Of a stretch of 64,000 nt of DNA, positions 17,483-26,326 are shown in pieces. Made by a program: the position numbers and the translations under genes. Each line of letters opens with the position of its first letter. Positions within the stretch are counted from its first letter, which is position 1. This DNA comes from Sphingobacterium mizutaii (GTDB lineage Bacteria; Bacteroidota; Bacteroidia; Sphingobacteriales; Sphingobacteriaceae). The notes beneath the pieces were generated by a model that did not search any database, was not told the origin of the DNA, and saw nothing but the letters and a program-made list of their open reading frames with translations. The stretch is taken from positions 1,364,001-1,428,000 of the forward strand of contig NZ_LT906468.1 in NCBI RefSeq assembly GCF_900187125.1. Direction: 5' to 3'.

Positions 17483-18859
17483 TTATTTCTTTTTCAACAA
17501 GATGGTGAAATGCCTCAAGATCTCTGATTCCCATACGATTTCTAGACCTGATTTGATCTCTTCTCGTCTATCAAAGATGTTTCTTAGGGCAGCTGCCACA
17601 TAGTCCAGGTGTTTATAGCTGTAAGTCCTTCTTGGAATTGCCAATCGAAGTAGTTCTAACTTCGGGAAACGGTCTTTTCTTGTTTCGGGGTCTCGATCTG
17701 CAAGTAAGGTCCCAATTTCAACCCCGCGGACGCCGGATTCTTTATAGAGTTCAATCGCTAATGTTTGGGCTGGATATTCCTCGCGAGGTACATGGGTCAG
17801 GAAGTTTAAGGCATCTACGAATACAGCATGTCCTCCAATTGGTTTTTGGATAGGGATTCCATATTCAATAAGTTTATTGCCTAGGTATTCCACTTGGTCG
17901 ATCCTAGCCTTTAGATAGGGTAGTTCGGTCGATTCCAAAAGCCCTTGTGCCAATGCTGCTAGATCTCTGCCCGCAAGACCTCCATAAGTGATAAATCCTT
18001 CGTAGATAATTCCCATATTGCCACAGGCACGGTAGAGCTGTTCGTTTCGCATGCCTAAAAGACCGCCAATATTCACCAAGCCATCTTTTTTAGCAGACAT
18101 CGTAAATCCGTCTCCATAAGAAAACATCTCTTTTACGATTTCCTTGATAGTCTTGTCTTGGTATTCATCTTCGCGCTCTTTGATGAAATAGGCATTTTCA
18201 GCAAATCTAGCCGCATCAAAGAAAACTGGAATTCCATATCGATCGGATAGGGCCTTTACGTCCTTGATGTTTTGCATAGATACCGGTTGACCTCCAGATG
18301 AATTGCAGGTAACTGTTATCATGCAGAATGGAATGTTTTCTTTTGGATGTGCTTTATAGACTTCTTCAAGCTTTTGGAGGTCGATATTACCTTTGAAAGG
18401 GTGAAGGTTATTGATGTCAAAGGCCTCATCAATGGTACAGTCTATTGCATGGGCTTTGCGGAATTCGATATGGCCTTTTGTCGTGTCGAAATGAGAGTTT
18501 CCCGGTACCACATTGTTTTCTTTCACGAGAATGCTGAAAAGTACGTTCTCGGCGGCTCTTCCTTGGTGGGTTGGCAAGAAATAGGGGAAGCCTAGGGTAT
18601 GGCGCACGACTTCTCGGAGTTTGAGATACGATTGAGATCCAGCATAGCTTTCATCGCCCATCATAATTTCTGCCCATTGTCGGTCAGACATGGCTCCCGT
18701 ACCGGAATCCGTTAGTAAGTCAATAAAAACTCGGTCGCTTGCCAGGTTAAAAAGATTGTTGCCTTCTTCTTCGATCCATTTTTCACGTTGTTCTCGGCTA
18801 GACATAAAGATTTCTTCAACCATCTTTACTTTATAGGGCTCTGCCCAAGGTAGTTCCAT
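17483..18859 (-). CDS. tnaA: Tryptophanase (L-tryptophan indole-lyase)
   Basis: A 458-aa PLP enzyme that splits L-tryptophan into indole, pyruvate and ammonia. PLP-fold motifs are FIDLLTDSGTGAMSD, PTHQGRAAEN, NSSGGQPVSM, FFDAARFAENAYFI and FTMSAKKDGLVNIGG, the last holding the Schiff-base Lys. It is tryptophanase and not its close relative tyrosine phenol-lyase for three reasons. HFDTTKGH has Asp where phenol-lyases have Thr. VRGVEIGT lacks the phenol-lyase Arg. ILRHFTI near the C-terminus has His where phenol-lyases have Phe. No tnaC-like leader or tnaB permease is next to it. The gene is monocistronic with a shared terminator. Confidence 0.9.
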   Translation of the reverse strand: MELPWAEPYKVKMVEEIFMSSREQREKWIEEEGNNLFNLASDRVFIDLLTDSGTGAMSDRQWAEIMMGDESYAGSQSYLKLREVVRHTLGFPYFLPTHQGRAAENVLFSILVKENNVVPGNSHFDTTKGHIEFRKAHAIDCTIDEAFDINNLHPFKGNIDLQKLEEVYKAHPKENIPFCMITVTCNSSGGQPVSMQNIKDVKALSDRYGIPVFFDAARFAENAYFIKEREDEYQDKTIKEIVKEMFSYGDGFTMSAKKDGLVNIGGLLGMRNEQLYRACGNMGIIYEGFITYGGLAGRDLAALAQGLLESTELPYLKARIDQVEYLGNKLIEYGIPIQKPIGGHAVFVDALNFLTHVPREEYPAQTLAIELYKESGVRGVEIGTLLADRDPETRKDRFPKLELLRLAIPRRTYSYKHLDYVAAALRNIFDRREEIKSGLEIVWESEILRHFTILLKKK

Positions 18860-19053
18860 AAAATTTATATTTGGTTCACTGTTGTTAAAGTTAAAAAATT
18901 AATCTAGGAAATGGTATGCTTAATCCTTCGGCATATTGGAACAATTTTGTTATCAAAGGATAAATATGATGGGGTAGAGGATTTTTGTTGTTGATTTTCT
19001 ATATTTTAGATAGACAAAATTGTCGCAGAGACCATCACCTAAACTTAATAAAC

Positions 19054-20145
19054 ATGAAATCATTCTTGCTCAGTATTTTCATCATAGTTTGCACAACCCC
19101 ATTATTTGCGCAGAAGCCACTGAAATTGGCGGTTGCTGGCTTGAGCCACGGACATGTAGATTGGGTTTTCAATCGGAAGGATAAGCAGGATATGCAGCTA
19201 GTGGGAATCTATGAAACCAATCCGGAATTGGTGGAGCGATATATGAAACGCTATCAATTAGATAGGTCCTTGTTCTTTTCCAATTTGGAAGAGATGTTGG
19301 ACAAGGTTAAACCAGATGCGGTTTCGGCATTTGGAGCTATTTCCGAGCATATTGCCGTAGTAAGGGCCTGTGCTCCCAAAAAAGTCCATGTGATGGTAGA
19401 GAAGCCTTTGGCTACCAATTTGGCAGATGCCAAAGAAATTGAATCCTTAGCCAAGAAAAACAATATCCATGTGCTTACCAATTTTGAAACCTCTTGGTAT
19501 GAAAGTAACCAAAGGATTAAAGGTCTGTTGGAGGACGGCAAATTAGGTGAAATAAGGAAGGTCATGGTCAACGATGGCCACCAAGGACCTAAGGAGATAG
19601 GAGTGAGCAAGGAATTTTTAGAGATATTGACGGACCCTGCAAAAAATGGAGCAGGAGCTCTAGTAGATTTTGGTTGTTATGGTGCCAATTTGATGACTTG
19701 GTTGATGGATGGGAAAAGACCATTGTCAGTGACCGCTGTAGTCCAACAGAATAAGCCAGAAATCTATAAAGAAGTGGACGATGAGGCAACCATCATTCTA
19801 CAATATCCAGAAGCCCAATGTATCATTCAAGGTTCTTGGAACTGGACCTATTCACGCAAGGATATGGAAGTCTATGGGAATAAAGGCTATGCGATAGCAG
19901 CCGATGCAAAAACCTTAAAAACGCGCCTGCAAGAAAACCAACCCGAAGAAATCTTGAAATTAGATGCAAGGCCAGCACCATTCAATGACCCGTTTTCATT
20001 GCTTGTAGCGGTGGTTAATGGTTCGATAGTTTTAGATCCATTGGATCAATATGGTCTTCAGGTCAATGTAACCGCTGTGGAGATCTTGGACGCAGCTATG
20101 AAGTCTGCGAAGGAGAAACGGACCATAGAGTTGGGGGGTAAATAA
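19054..20145 (+). CDS. Gfo/Idh/MocA-family oxidoreductase, exported
   Basis: A 363-aa NAD(P)-dependent dehydrogenase of the Gfo/Idh/MocA family. It begins with a Sec signal peptide (MKSFLLSIFIIVCTTPLFAQ), so it acts in the periplasm, as many Bacteroidota members do. The Rossmann domain follows (KLAVAGLSHGHVDWVF, AFGAISEHIAVVRACAPKKV), then the family signature MVEKPLATNL with the conserved Lys. The C-terminal part forms the substrate-binding sheet (GALVDFGCYGANLMTWLM). Substrates are usually sugars or inositols; which one is unknown. I chose the ATG at 19054, which starts the signal peptide. No sugar-use genes are next to it. Confidence 0.85.
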   Translation: MKSFLLSIFIIVCTTPLFAQKPLKLAVAGLSHGHVDWVFNRKDKQDMQLVGIYETNPELVERYMKRYQLDRSLFFSNLEEMLDKVKPDAVSAFGAISEHIAVVRACAPKKVHVMVEKPLATNLADAKEIESLAKKNNIHVLTNFETSWYESNQRIKGLLEDGKLGEIRKVMVNDGHQGPKEIGVSKEFLEILTDPAKNGAGALVDFGCYGANLMTWLMDGKRPLSVTAVVQQNKPEIYKEVDDEATIILQYPEAQCIIQGSWNWTYSRKDMEVYGNKGYAIAADAKTLKTRLQENQPEEILKLDARPAPFNDPFSLLVAVVNGSIVLDPLDQYGLQVNVTAVEILDAAMKSAKEKRTIELGGK

Positions 20146-20224
20146 AACCCTAATGGGTTTTATTAATTTTGATGAGGTTTTCTTCTCTGGTGCCATACAG
20201 AAATTAACATCATTGGTGGATAGG

Positions 20225-20290
20225 TCCCTGATCCGAGATCAAGAATGAAAGTAACTGTGCTTACTAACTGTACAGATTCTTCACTTTAGA
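20225..20290. repeat. Fragment of the AGATTCTTC-type intergenic repeat
   Basis: Short repeat (CTGATCCGAGATCAAG, CTGTACAGATTCTTCAC) matching in part the repeats at 20720-20830, 24474-24620 and 24860-25000. Noncoding. Confidence 0.5.
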
Positions 20291-20690
20291 TTCTTTGTTA
20301 CTTTTGAAGCCCAAATTAACCAAAACCGACGAAGGAGCTCACGGATACCAAAAACAACTCGAATCCGTAACGCTTTGGCTCATTTAAGGATTACGATTTC
20401 TTCGTTACTTTTGGAGCCCAAAAGTAACCAAAAGGCTTCGGCCCATTTAAGGTGGCTTTTCGCACGGCCTCCCGCACATGGATAGAATGCCTTGTTGTCG
20501 GGAATATCTTTCAAAAGATCATCCCTTTTGATGGGATGATCTTTTGAAAGCATTCCAAGGCCAATCCCATCGCACAGGGCATCGGCATTCTACCCATTTT
20601 TCCGCCACTGGAAATGAGCCGGGGGCTAAAGGACTTCCTTCGGAAGGATGGTTGTTTGTATAAATTGTGAACCCCTGGAAGGGGTGAAAT
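20291..20690. repeat. Dispersed intergenic hairpin element, copy 2
   Basis: Similar to 3620-4007 over most of its length, including the ACGAAGGAGCTCA stretch, ATGGATAGAATGCC, the GGCATTCTA arm and GAAATGAGCCGGGGGCTAAA. The inner hairpin differs: 20509-20525 pairs perfectly over 17 bp with 20533-20549 around a TTTTGAT loop. In copy 1 another sequence forms the stem at the same place. Only one copy of the tandem unit follows here. Confidence 0.8.
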
Positions 20691-20990
20691 ATTTTTCTGA
20701 AAATCCCTTCTTAATTCATTTCCAATTCTGAACGAATAGTGAAGAATCTGTACGGTTCTCCTCCTAAAGGTTTTGTCATCTTCTATCGAAGATTGAAGAA
20801 CTGTTCGCCAATACAGCCATGGATGTTTCTTTTTGAAGGTTTGCTTTTTTCGAGATGTTTCCATCCTCAGATGAACACAAAAAAAACTTTAACTTAATGA
20901 CATTGTCCGCCAGCATTTTTTTGTATAAACCAACATTTCACCCTCCCAAATTAACCCCTTTTTTTCCTGTTTTTCTCAAAAATCCTCCCT
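20691..20990. repeat. Intergenic repeat remnants downstream of the ABC permease
   Basis: Holds GAACGAATAGTGAAGAATCT and CTATCGAAGATTGAAGAACT, diverged matches to the repeats at 24.5 and 24.9 kb. No gene is supported. The frames here are short and have no start context. Confidence 0.5.
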
Positions 20991-23411
20991 TTATTCCTCC
21001 CTCAACGAATGTATAGGATTAGCATTTGCTGTCGATAGTGCTTTCCAACCGACGGTGACCAGTGCAAGGATCAGGGCTATTGAACCCGAGATGGCAAACA
21101 TCCACCATTGTATATCAATATGGAAGGCAAAATCTGCTAACCACCTGTCCATGGCAAACCATGCCACTGGAGTAGCAATGAGAATAGCCAGGAGCACTAA
21201 TTTTAAGAAGTCTGACGTTAGTAATCCAACTATGCTCATCGTAGAAGCACCTAAAACCTTGCGAACGCCAATTTCCTTGGTTCTCTGCTGTGCGGTATAG
21301 GTCGCAAGACCCAATAGGCCAAGACATGCAATAAAGAGGGCAAGGCTCGAAAAAGCAGTAAACAATCGCTGGAAACGAAAATCTGCCTCATATTGTTTGC
21401 TTAGGCTATCGTCTAAAAAGCTGTATGAGAAAGGTCTGTTAGGCGCTATCTTCGTCCATTGTTTCTCAAGGCTAGCAATGGTTTGAGCGAGGTGGTCTGT
21501 TTTGATCCTTAGACTAAAGTATCTCGTACTAGAACGATCAATATTGAAAGTTAAAGGTTCTATTTTCTGATGTAGAGATTGGTAATTAAAATCCTTCACG
21601 ACGCCGATAACCTGTCCCTCACGTCCCCATTGCTCAAAACGTTTCCCAATGATATCTTTAGGGTCTGCATATCCCCAAGCTTTTGCTGCTGCCTCATTGA
21701 CCAGCAAGGATTTGGCGGAGTCAATAGGGAAATCTTTCGAAAATCCTCTTCCGGCTACAACCTGAATTTTCATATTCTTCAAAAAGTCATCATCCACCTG
21801 GAATAAGGAAAGGATTTTTAGGGTCATTTTTCCGTCCTGGGTTTCTATCTGAGTTCCAGCATCAGGGTAATAAGAACCGGGTACACTCCGTGTTGCCGAA
21901 ACCGAAATAACATCGGGGTTTTGCAATAGGATTTCTTTTACTGTTTCCGTGCGGTTGGCGATATTCGTATCGTAATTATAGTCGAGAACTACGATGGCTT
22001 CTTTGCTAAAGCCAAGGTCCTTTTCTTGCATATGTTTCAACTGCGCAAATACGATCATCGTTCCTGCAATCAAGGCAATCGAAAGAAAGAATTGAAAAAC
22101 GACCATAAATCGACGCAAGGTAGCTCCATTTGGGGCTACACGATATGAACCTTTTAAAACACTGATTGGATTGAAATTTGAGAGCACAAAAGCAGGATAA
22201 CTGCTGGCAATGAGTGCAGTGACCGAAATGATTAAAATAAACAGGACAGCCGTTTTCCAGTTCAGGATAGCCGACAGAGTAAAAGTTTTTCCAGCAAAGC
22301 TTTCTGTCATTGGCAGGAATGCCGCAATCAAGCATAAAGCTAGAACAGCTGCTAGAATGACTAAAATCAATGACTCCTGCATAAATTGAAGGATGAGTCT
22401 TTTTTTGCCAGCTCCTACGACCTTTCTAATGCCAACTTCTTTTGCGCGTTCCATGGACCTCGAGGTAGAAAGGTTCATAAAGTTGGCACAGGCGATACAG
22501 AGAATAAAAACGCCTATGATCGCAAAAATATAGAGGTTTTGCATGTTTCCGGTTTTTCCCGGCTGTCGCTCAGCCTTGGAGTGCAGGTATAGATCATTCA
22601 AGGATTCGAAATTAATGGCGTACTTACCTTCGGTAAAGGCCCTATTCCTTTCCAAAAATGCAGGTATCTTCGCCTTCAATTCTTCAATGCTTCTTCCTTT
22701 AGCAAGTTTAAAATAGGTGTAGAAATCCACATAGCCCCATTCTTCAAAGGGTTCTTTCCAGGACTTCCTGAAGGAACTCATGGACATCAAAGCGTCAAAG
22801 TTTAAATGGGAGTTTTTGGGTACATCCTTCATGACCCCAGTGACTTTATAAACACCTGGATTAGCACGTCCTCCTGTCTCTCCGCCCTCAATGGCTTTCC
22901 CAATCGGGTCTTCATCTCCAAAATATTTCTTCGCAGTGGACTCTGTTAGGACAATGGAATAGGGTTCAATCAATGCAGTATGAGGATTCCCTTTGATCAT
23001 CTCCCAGCTAAACAAATCAAAGGCTGTAGAGTCCATAAAGAAGATATGGTCTTCTTGAAATGACTTTTCTCCATATTTTAATAAAATAGAGGACTGCCCT
23101 GAGAATTGAACGATTTTTTCAATTTCCGGAAATTCTGCTTGTAGTGCTGGTCCTACGGGGTAATCGCCCCAGACTTGTTCTGGACCTTGTTTGCCCATAT
23201 CATCTTTCCAAGAATGTACGATTCTATGGATTTGATCTCTTTGGCTATGGTATTTATCGAAAGACAATTCATCTAGGATATAGAGGCTGATCAGGAAGCT
23301 GCATGCAAGTCCAATAGCAAGCCCTATGATGTTGATGATTGAATAACCTTTATTCTTGGCTAATCCCCGCCAGGCAATTTTGAAGTTTTGATTTAACATA
23401 CTATTGAACAT
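20991..23411 (-). CDS. FtsX/MacB-type ABC transporter permease
   Basis: An 806-aa permease with two MacB/FtsX halves in one chain. TM1 at about 20-42 (YSIINIIGLAIGLACSFLIS) is followed by a large periplasmic domain (about 45-260), a helix group (about 290-450) with RSMERAKEVGIRKVVGAGKK, a second periplasmic domain (about 460-670), and a last helix group (680-790) with RTKEIGVRKVLGASTMSIVG. The family, very common in Bacteroidota, moves lipoproteins, peptides or signals across the periplasm and needs a separate ATPase, which is not in this window. It is alone on its transcript. Upstream lie two 16-bp inverted repeats and a sigma-54-like sequence. Confidence 0.9.
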   Translation of the reverse strand: MFNSMLNQNFKIAWRGLAKNKGYSIINIIGLAIGLACSFLISLYILDELSFDKYHSQRDQIHRIVHSWKDDMGKQGPEQVWGDYPVGPALQAEFPEIEKIVQFSGQSSILLKYGEKSFQEDHIFFMDSTAFDLFSWEMIKGNPHTALIEPYSIVLTESTAKKYFGDEDPIGKAIEGGETGGRANPGVYKVTGVMKDVPKNSHLNFDALMSMSSFRKSWKEPFEEWGYVDFYTYFKLAKGRSIEELKAKIPAFLERNRAFTEGKYAINFESLNDLYLHSKAERQPGKTGNMQNLYIFAIIGVFILCIACANFMNLSTSRSMERAKEVGIRKVVGAGKKRLILQFMQESLILVILAAVLALCLIAAFLPMTESFAGKTFTLSAILNWKTAVLFILIISVTALIASSYPAFVLSNFNPISVLKGSYRVAPNGATLRRFMVVFQFFLSIALIAGTMIVFAQLKHMQEKDLGFSKEAIVVLDYNYDTNIANRTETVKEILLQNPDVISVSATRSVPGSYYPDAGTQIETQDGKMTLKILSLFQVDDDFLKNMKIQVVAGRGFSKDFPIDSAKSLLVNEAAAKAWGYADPKDIIGKRFEQWGREGQVIGVVKDFNYQSLHQKIEPLTFNIDRSSTRYFSLRIKTDHLAQTIASLEKQWTKIAPNRPFSYSFLDDSLSKQYEADFRFQRLFTAFSSLALFIACLGLLGLATYTAQQRTKEIGVRKVLGASTMSIVGLLTSDFLKLVLLAILIATPVAWFAMDRWLADFAFHIDIQWWMFAISGSIALILALVTVGWKALSTANANPIHSLREE

Positions 23412-23474
23412 AAAAAAGTTAATGTGCCATCGATTTCATAAGGTAAAGCTTATGAATAGAATCTGATGGAGCTG

Positions 23475-23490
23475 TTCAAAAGAATTGCCA
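23475..23490 (-). promoter_or_regulatory. Sigma-54-like promoter of the ABC permease (weak)
   Basis: The minus strand reads TGGCAATTCTTTTGAA. It keeps the -24 GG and the GG-N10 spacing but has GA instead of the invariant GC at -12. It lies 63 nt before the start codon, with paired inverted repeats upstream. Confidence 0.3.
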
Positions 23491-23544
23491 TTAATGTAAT
23501 TGTTTGTTTTACAGTGTTTTAACTCTTTAATTGTGCTGGAATTA

Positions 23545-23582
23545 TGTTCGATTACGGACATAAAATTGTTCGTTTTTGAACA
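23545..23582. promoter_or_regulatory. Two 16-bp inverted repeats, 22 bp apart
   Basis: TGTTC-N6-GGACA (23545-23560) and TGTTC-N6-GAACA (23567-23582). Centres are 22 bp apart, two helix turns. They look like paired regulator-binding sites about 55 bp upstream of the sigma-54-like element. Confidence 0.5.
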
Positions 23583-23668
23583 GGATAGGAGGAGGTCCTA
23601 ATAAGGATGATTTTTTTAGATAAATTTAGCCTGACAATTGATAAAAATTCGACAAAAAAAGGAGGGTT

Positions 23669-23734
23669 TTATTCGAGACTTATTCGAGGCATGTTCGGGA
23701 CATGTTGCGAAAATTCGGAATGTGTCTCGAATAA
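23669..23734. repeat. Spaced perfect 11-bp inverted repeat
   Basis: TTATTCGAGAC (23669-23679) and GTCTCGAATAA (23724-23734), 44 nt apart. The interior holds further short palindromes (CATGTTCGGGACATG). Role unknown: an operator or a structured RNA. Confidence 0.5.
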
Positions 23735-23793
23735 GGTCAACATGAATATGTAGGTAAAATCTCTAGGATTTTCTTATCAAGTCAACGAGTAAA

Positions 23794-23824
23794 AAAGGAG
23801 GTCGAAATTCTCCCAACCTCCTTT
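23794..23824 (-). terminator. Terminator of the 23870 gene
   Basis: AAAGGAGGT (23794-23802) pairs with ACCTCCTTT (23816-23824). On the minus strand the stem runs into six T. Confidence 0.8.
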
Positions 23825-23869
23825 ATGCTGACTCTTGTTTTTTTACTTCCTTAGGGCTGGATTACTTCC

Positions 23870-24094
23870 TTAGGGCTGGGTAGTTTGATCCGTGGGAGTC
23901 TCATCTTTGACTTCATCTTTACCGGCAAACCACCATAGTGCAGCGCCTACAAGTACGAATGCTATTTTAATTAACCATGCCGTTCCTTCGCCCCAATTAT
24001 AGATCCAAAGCAAGATCCGGGGCACTGCATTAAAGAAATTCATAATAATGGCTAATAGGCCATAAATAAATAAAATTGAACCGATATTTTTCAT
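23870..24094 (-). CDS. Small two-helix membrane protein
   Basis: A 74-aa protein: MKNIGSILFIYGLLAIIMNF (first helix), a Trp-rich loop (PRILLWIYNWGEGTAWLIK), a second helix (IAFVLVGAALWWFAG) and an acidic, Thr-rich tail. I do not recognise a defined family. It has a good terminator just downstream and sits alone among repeats, which supports a real single-gene unit. Function is unknown. Confidence 0.6.
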   Translation of the reverse strand: MKNIGSILFIYGLLAIIMNFFNAVPRILLWIYNWGEGTAWLIKIAFVLVGAALWWFAGKDEVKDETPTDQTTQP

Positions 24095-24360
24095 GCTATT
24101 TTGATTTTGTTTTTGAATGAAATAAGAATCTCTAGTGATGTTTTAACCAGTGTGATTAAATATTAATCAAATTTAGGGATGTTTCATTTTTCGGAACATC
24201 CCTGAAATCAGGTATTTATCTTGGTGGATGTAGGTTCTAGGACATCCTTCGGAAGGAAGAATTTTTGGTTTGGAAAAAACTCCAGTTGGGGTGACATCTT
24301 TGTAGAAAATCGGATCGCTTGACGGATAACCCACAGCATGGGTGAAATAGTTTTCAATAA

Positions 24361-25115
24361 CCTTTTTCGTGTCACCCTGAGGGCATGCCCTCAGGGTCTC
24401 TGAACAATACATTCATCATTTGAAATAGTTTGTTCATCTAACGATGACACTCATCCCAAAAAAATAACAAACAATAGATTCTTCGCTGTGCTCTGAATCC
24501 CTCTCTGGGAATTTCTAATTCTGAACGATTAGTGAAGAATCTGTACGGAATGTTATAATAGGTCCTGTCATCCTTGATCGAAGATCAAGGACCTTTTCGC
24601 CAATGATGTTATTTTCTGTATGGTTCCGATACCATTTTCTGTATGGTTCCGAGATTCTTCCTTCGTCAGAATGACACCGGAAAAAAACGTTTTTTTGAGA
24701 TAAACTGCCCCATCGTGGGTGGGACATTCTTCTATTCCCTTTTCGTGTCACCCTGAGGGCCTGCCCGAAGGGTCTCGGAACGTTCCACTCTTAATTTAAA
24801 ATAGTTTTCTCATCTTACGATTTCGAAATGACTCGCACATCTAAAAAGATATAAAAATAGATTCTTCGCTGTGCTCTAAATCCCTCTATTGGAATTTCTA
24901 ATTCTGAACGATTAGTGAAGAATCTGTACGGAATGTTATTATAGGTCCTGTCATCCTTGATCGAAGATCAAGGACCTGTTCGCCAATGAGGTTAATTTCT
25001 GTATGGTTCTGATGTTATTTTCTGTATGGTTCTGATGTTATTTTCTGTATGGTTCTGATACCACTTTCCGCATGCTTCCAAGACCCTTCGTTCCTCAAGC
25101 TGACACCGGAAAAGG
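24361..25115. repeat. Two direct copies of a 377-nt noncoding repeat
   Basis: Copy 1 is about 24361-24737 and copy 2 about 24739-25115, nearly abutting. Shared landmarks are TTTTCGTGTCACCCTGAGGG, ATAGATTCTTCGCTGTGCTC, TCTGAACGATTAGTGAAGAA, CTTGATCGAAGATCAAGGAC (palindromic) and TTTTCTGTATGGTTC. The second copy carries three TTTCTGTATGGTTCTGAT units in tandem where the first has two diverged ones. Frames seen here are not genes. The stretch 24095-24360 holds a GGGATGTTTC-GGAACATCCC type hairpin and no gene; 25116-25301 shows nothing further. Confidence 0.8.
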
Positions 25116-25301
25116 CTCTATTTTAAGGCCGCTCTCTTATGTATTTCAAAGCCTTTAATTTTGATGTTCGTCAAATATTTCTTAACTTATTTATAAACGG
25201 CTTAGGCTAAAATTAAAATCAACCCTAGGTTTGATAATATTTTTCAAAGCATAAAAGAAAGGAGTTAGGCTTTGAGTTTGAAGATAAAAAGAATAGATAA
25301 C

Positions 25302-25775
25302 ATGCTTGAGGCTATAAAGAAAAGTGAGATTGAAATGGTGAAGGATCATTATAGCAACCTGGATATCAACAAGCCCGATCGGTTTAATCGGACTTTGTTG
25401 ATGAATGCCATTCTGTATGGTGAGCTGGAACTGGCGGATTGGGCAATCAGTCGTCAGGCCAATGTAAACCATCAGGATAAAAAAGGTCTGAGTGCATTGC
25501 ATATTGCAGTTGAAAGAAATCAGTTCCAATTGGTTTCCTTCATGTTGCGGAAAGGGGTAGACGTAGATCTGCAGGATCATTTTGGGAATACCGCCCTTTG
25601 GCGCGCCATGATGGACAACGTGGATGTCAATATTATTTACATTTTATTCCAATATCAAGCAGATCCCGATCTAAAGAACAATTATGGGATCTCAGCTCGA
25701 GACCTTCTCAGCGAAGAAAACCGGAATTGGGAACTCCTCCACAAGATTTTTAATGAAGTAAGTCCGGCTAATTAA
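25302..25775 (+). CDS. Ankyrin-repeat protein
   Basis: A 157-aa soluble protein made of about four ankyrin repeats. Clear repeat cores are NRTLLMNAILYGELELADWA, GLSALHIAVERNQFQLVSFM and GNTALWRAMMDNVDVNIIYI, linked by turns such as ANVNHQDKK and VDVDLQDHF. Ankyrin repeats bind other proteins, and no enzymatic domain is present. I chose ATG 25302; a TTG ten codons upstream is a weaker choice. The converging neighbour is a coiled-coil protein of unknown function. Partner and role are unknown. Confidence 0.8.
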   Translation: MLEAIKKSEIEMVKDHYSNLDINKPDRFNRTLLMNAILYGELELADWAISRQANVNHQDKKGLSALHIAVERNQFQLVSFMLRKGVDVDLQDHFGNTALWRAMMDNVDVNIIYILFQYQADPDLKNNYGISARDLLSEENRNWELLHKIFNEVSPAN

Positions 25776-25787
25776 TCATTTTAAGCG

Positions 25788-26195
25788 TTACCGATTTATG
25801 AAAAGATTGCTACTGACGTGATCATGCCATTTCTTGATCACGGCACAGGTTTCGTATGCTTCCTGACGGACAAATTGTTGAAGAAGGGTTTCTAGGGTTA
25901 GGATGAATTCTTCGAGATGGATAAAATTCCCTTCTTCGTCCCGGTAGTCGGTCAGGATGTCCAATAAAAAACAATGGGTTTCGAACTCGCGGAACTTGTT
26001 TTGATAGTTCTGATCTGCCCTGAGCCAAAGTTTCTCCATTTGAAATCCCGACTTGATGTGCAGGTGACAGGCGTCCTCATATTCTGACCGATGAGTCTTG
26101 AGTTCCTTTTTCATTTTCTCGATGCTGGTTTGCAGATTATCATACATAGATGATAAATGTATCTGTACCTCTCGTTGTTTTGAAATAAGTGGCAT
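25788..26195 (-). CDS. Coiled-coil protein, unknown function
   Basis: A 135-aa cytoplasmic protein, almost fully helical, with heptad-like segments (SIEKMKKELKTHRSEYEDA and EEFILTLETLLQQFVRQEAY). It has no signal peptide or membrane segment and no family I recognise. It converges with the ankyrin gene with 12 nt between the stops and has its own upstream region of about 130 nt shared with divergent cutC. Confidence 0.6.
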   Translation of the reverse strand: MPLISKQREVQIHLSSMYDNLQTSIEKMKKELKTHRSEYEDACHLHIKSGFQMEKLWLRADQNYQNKFREFETHCFLLDILTDYRDEEGNFIHLEEFILTLETLLQQFVRQEAYETCAVIKKWHDHVSSNLFINR

Positions 26196-26326
26196 AATGA
26201 TGTAATTTGGATGCTCGCAAAAATTTCAACAAGTGTACTTGGATTTTGTTTTAATAATTTATTGATTTATTGTGAATTAAAAAATCAAGATTTAATTAGC
26301 CCCACAAAAAGGATATATTTGAAAAT

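Noticed and set aside
17483-18859. Tyrosine phenol-lyase instead of tryptophanase
   Set aside because: The Asp in HFDTTKGH, the Ile in VRGVEIG and the His in LRHFT match tryptophanase, not phenol-lyase.
20251-20264. GTAAC-TGTG-CTTAC as a fifth regulon site
   Set aside because: It lies in repeat DNA, has one bad half-site and no TAnnTTTG 22 nt downstream.
20511-20864. A 117-aa minus-strand frame
   Set aside because: It runs across the hairpin element and the AGATTCTTC repeats, which are noncoding elsewhere.
23475-23490. A confident sigma-54 promoter call
   Set aside because: The invariant -12 GC is GA, so it is listed only as weak.
24173-24751. Two short minus-strand frames (79 and 78 aa)
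   Set aside because: Both are translations of the 377-nt repeats, with stop-free runs by chance.
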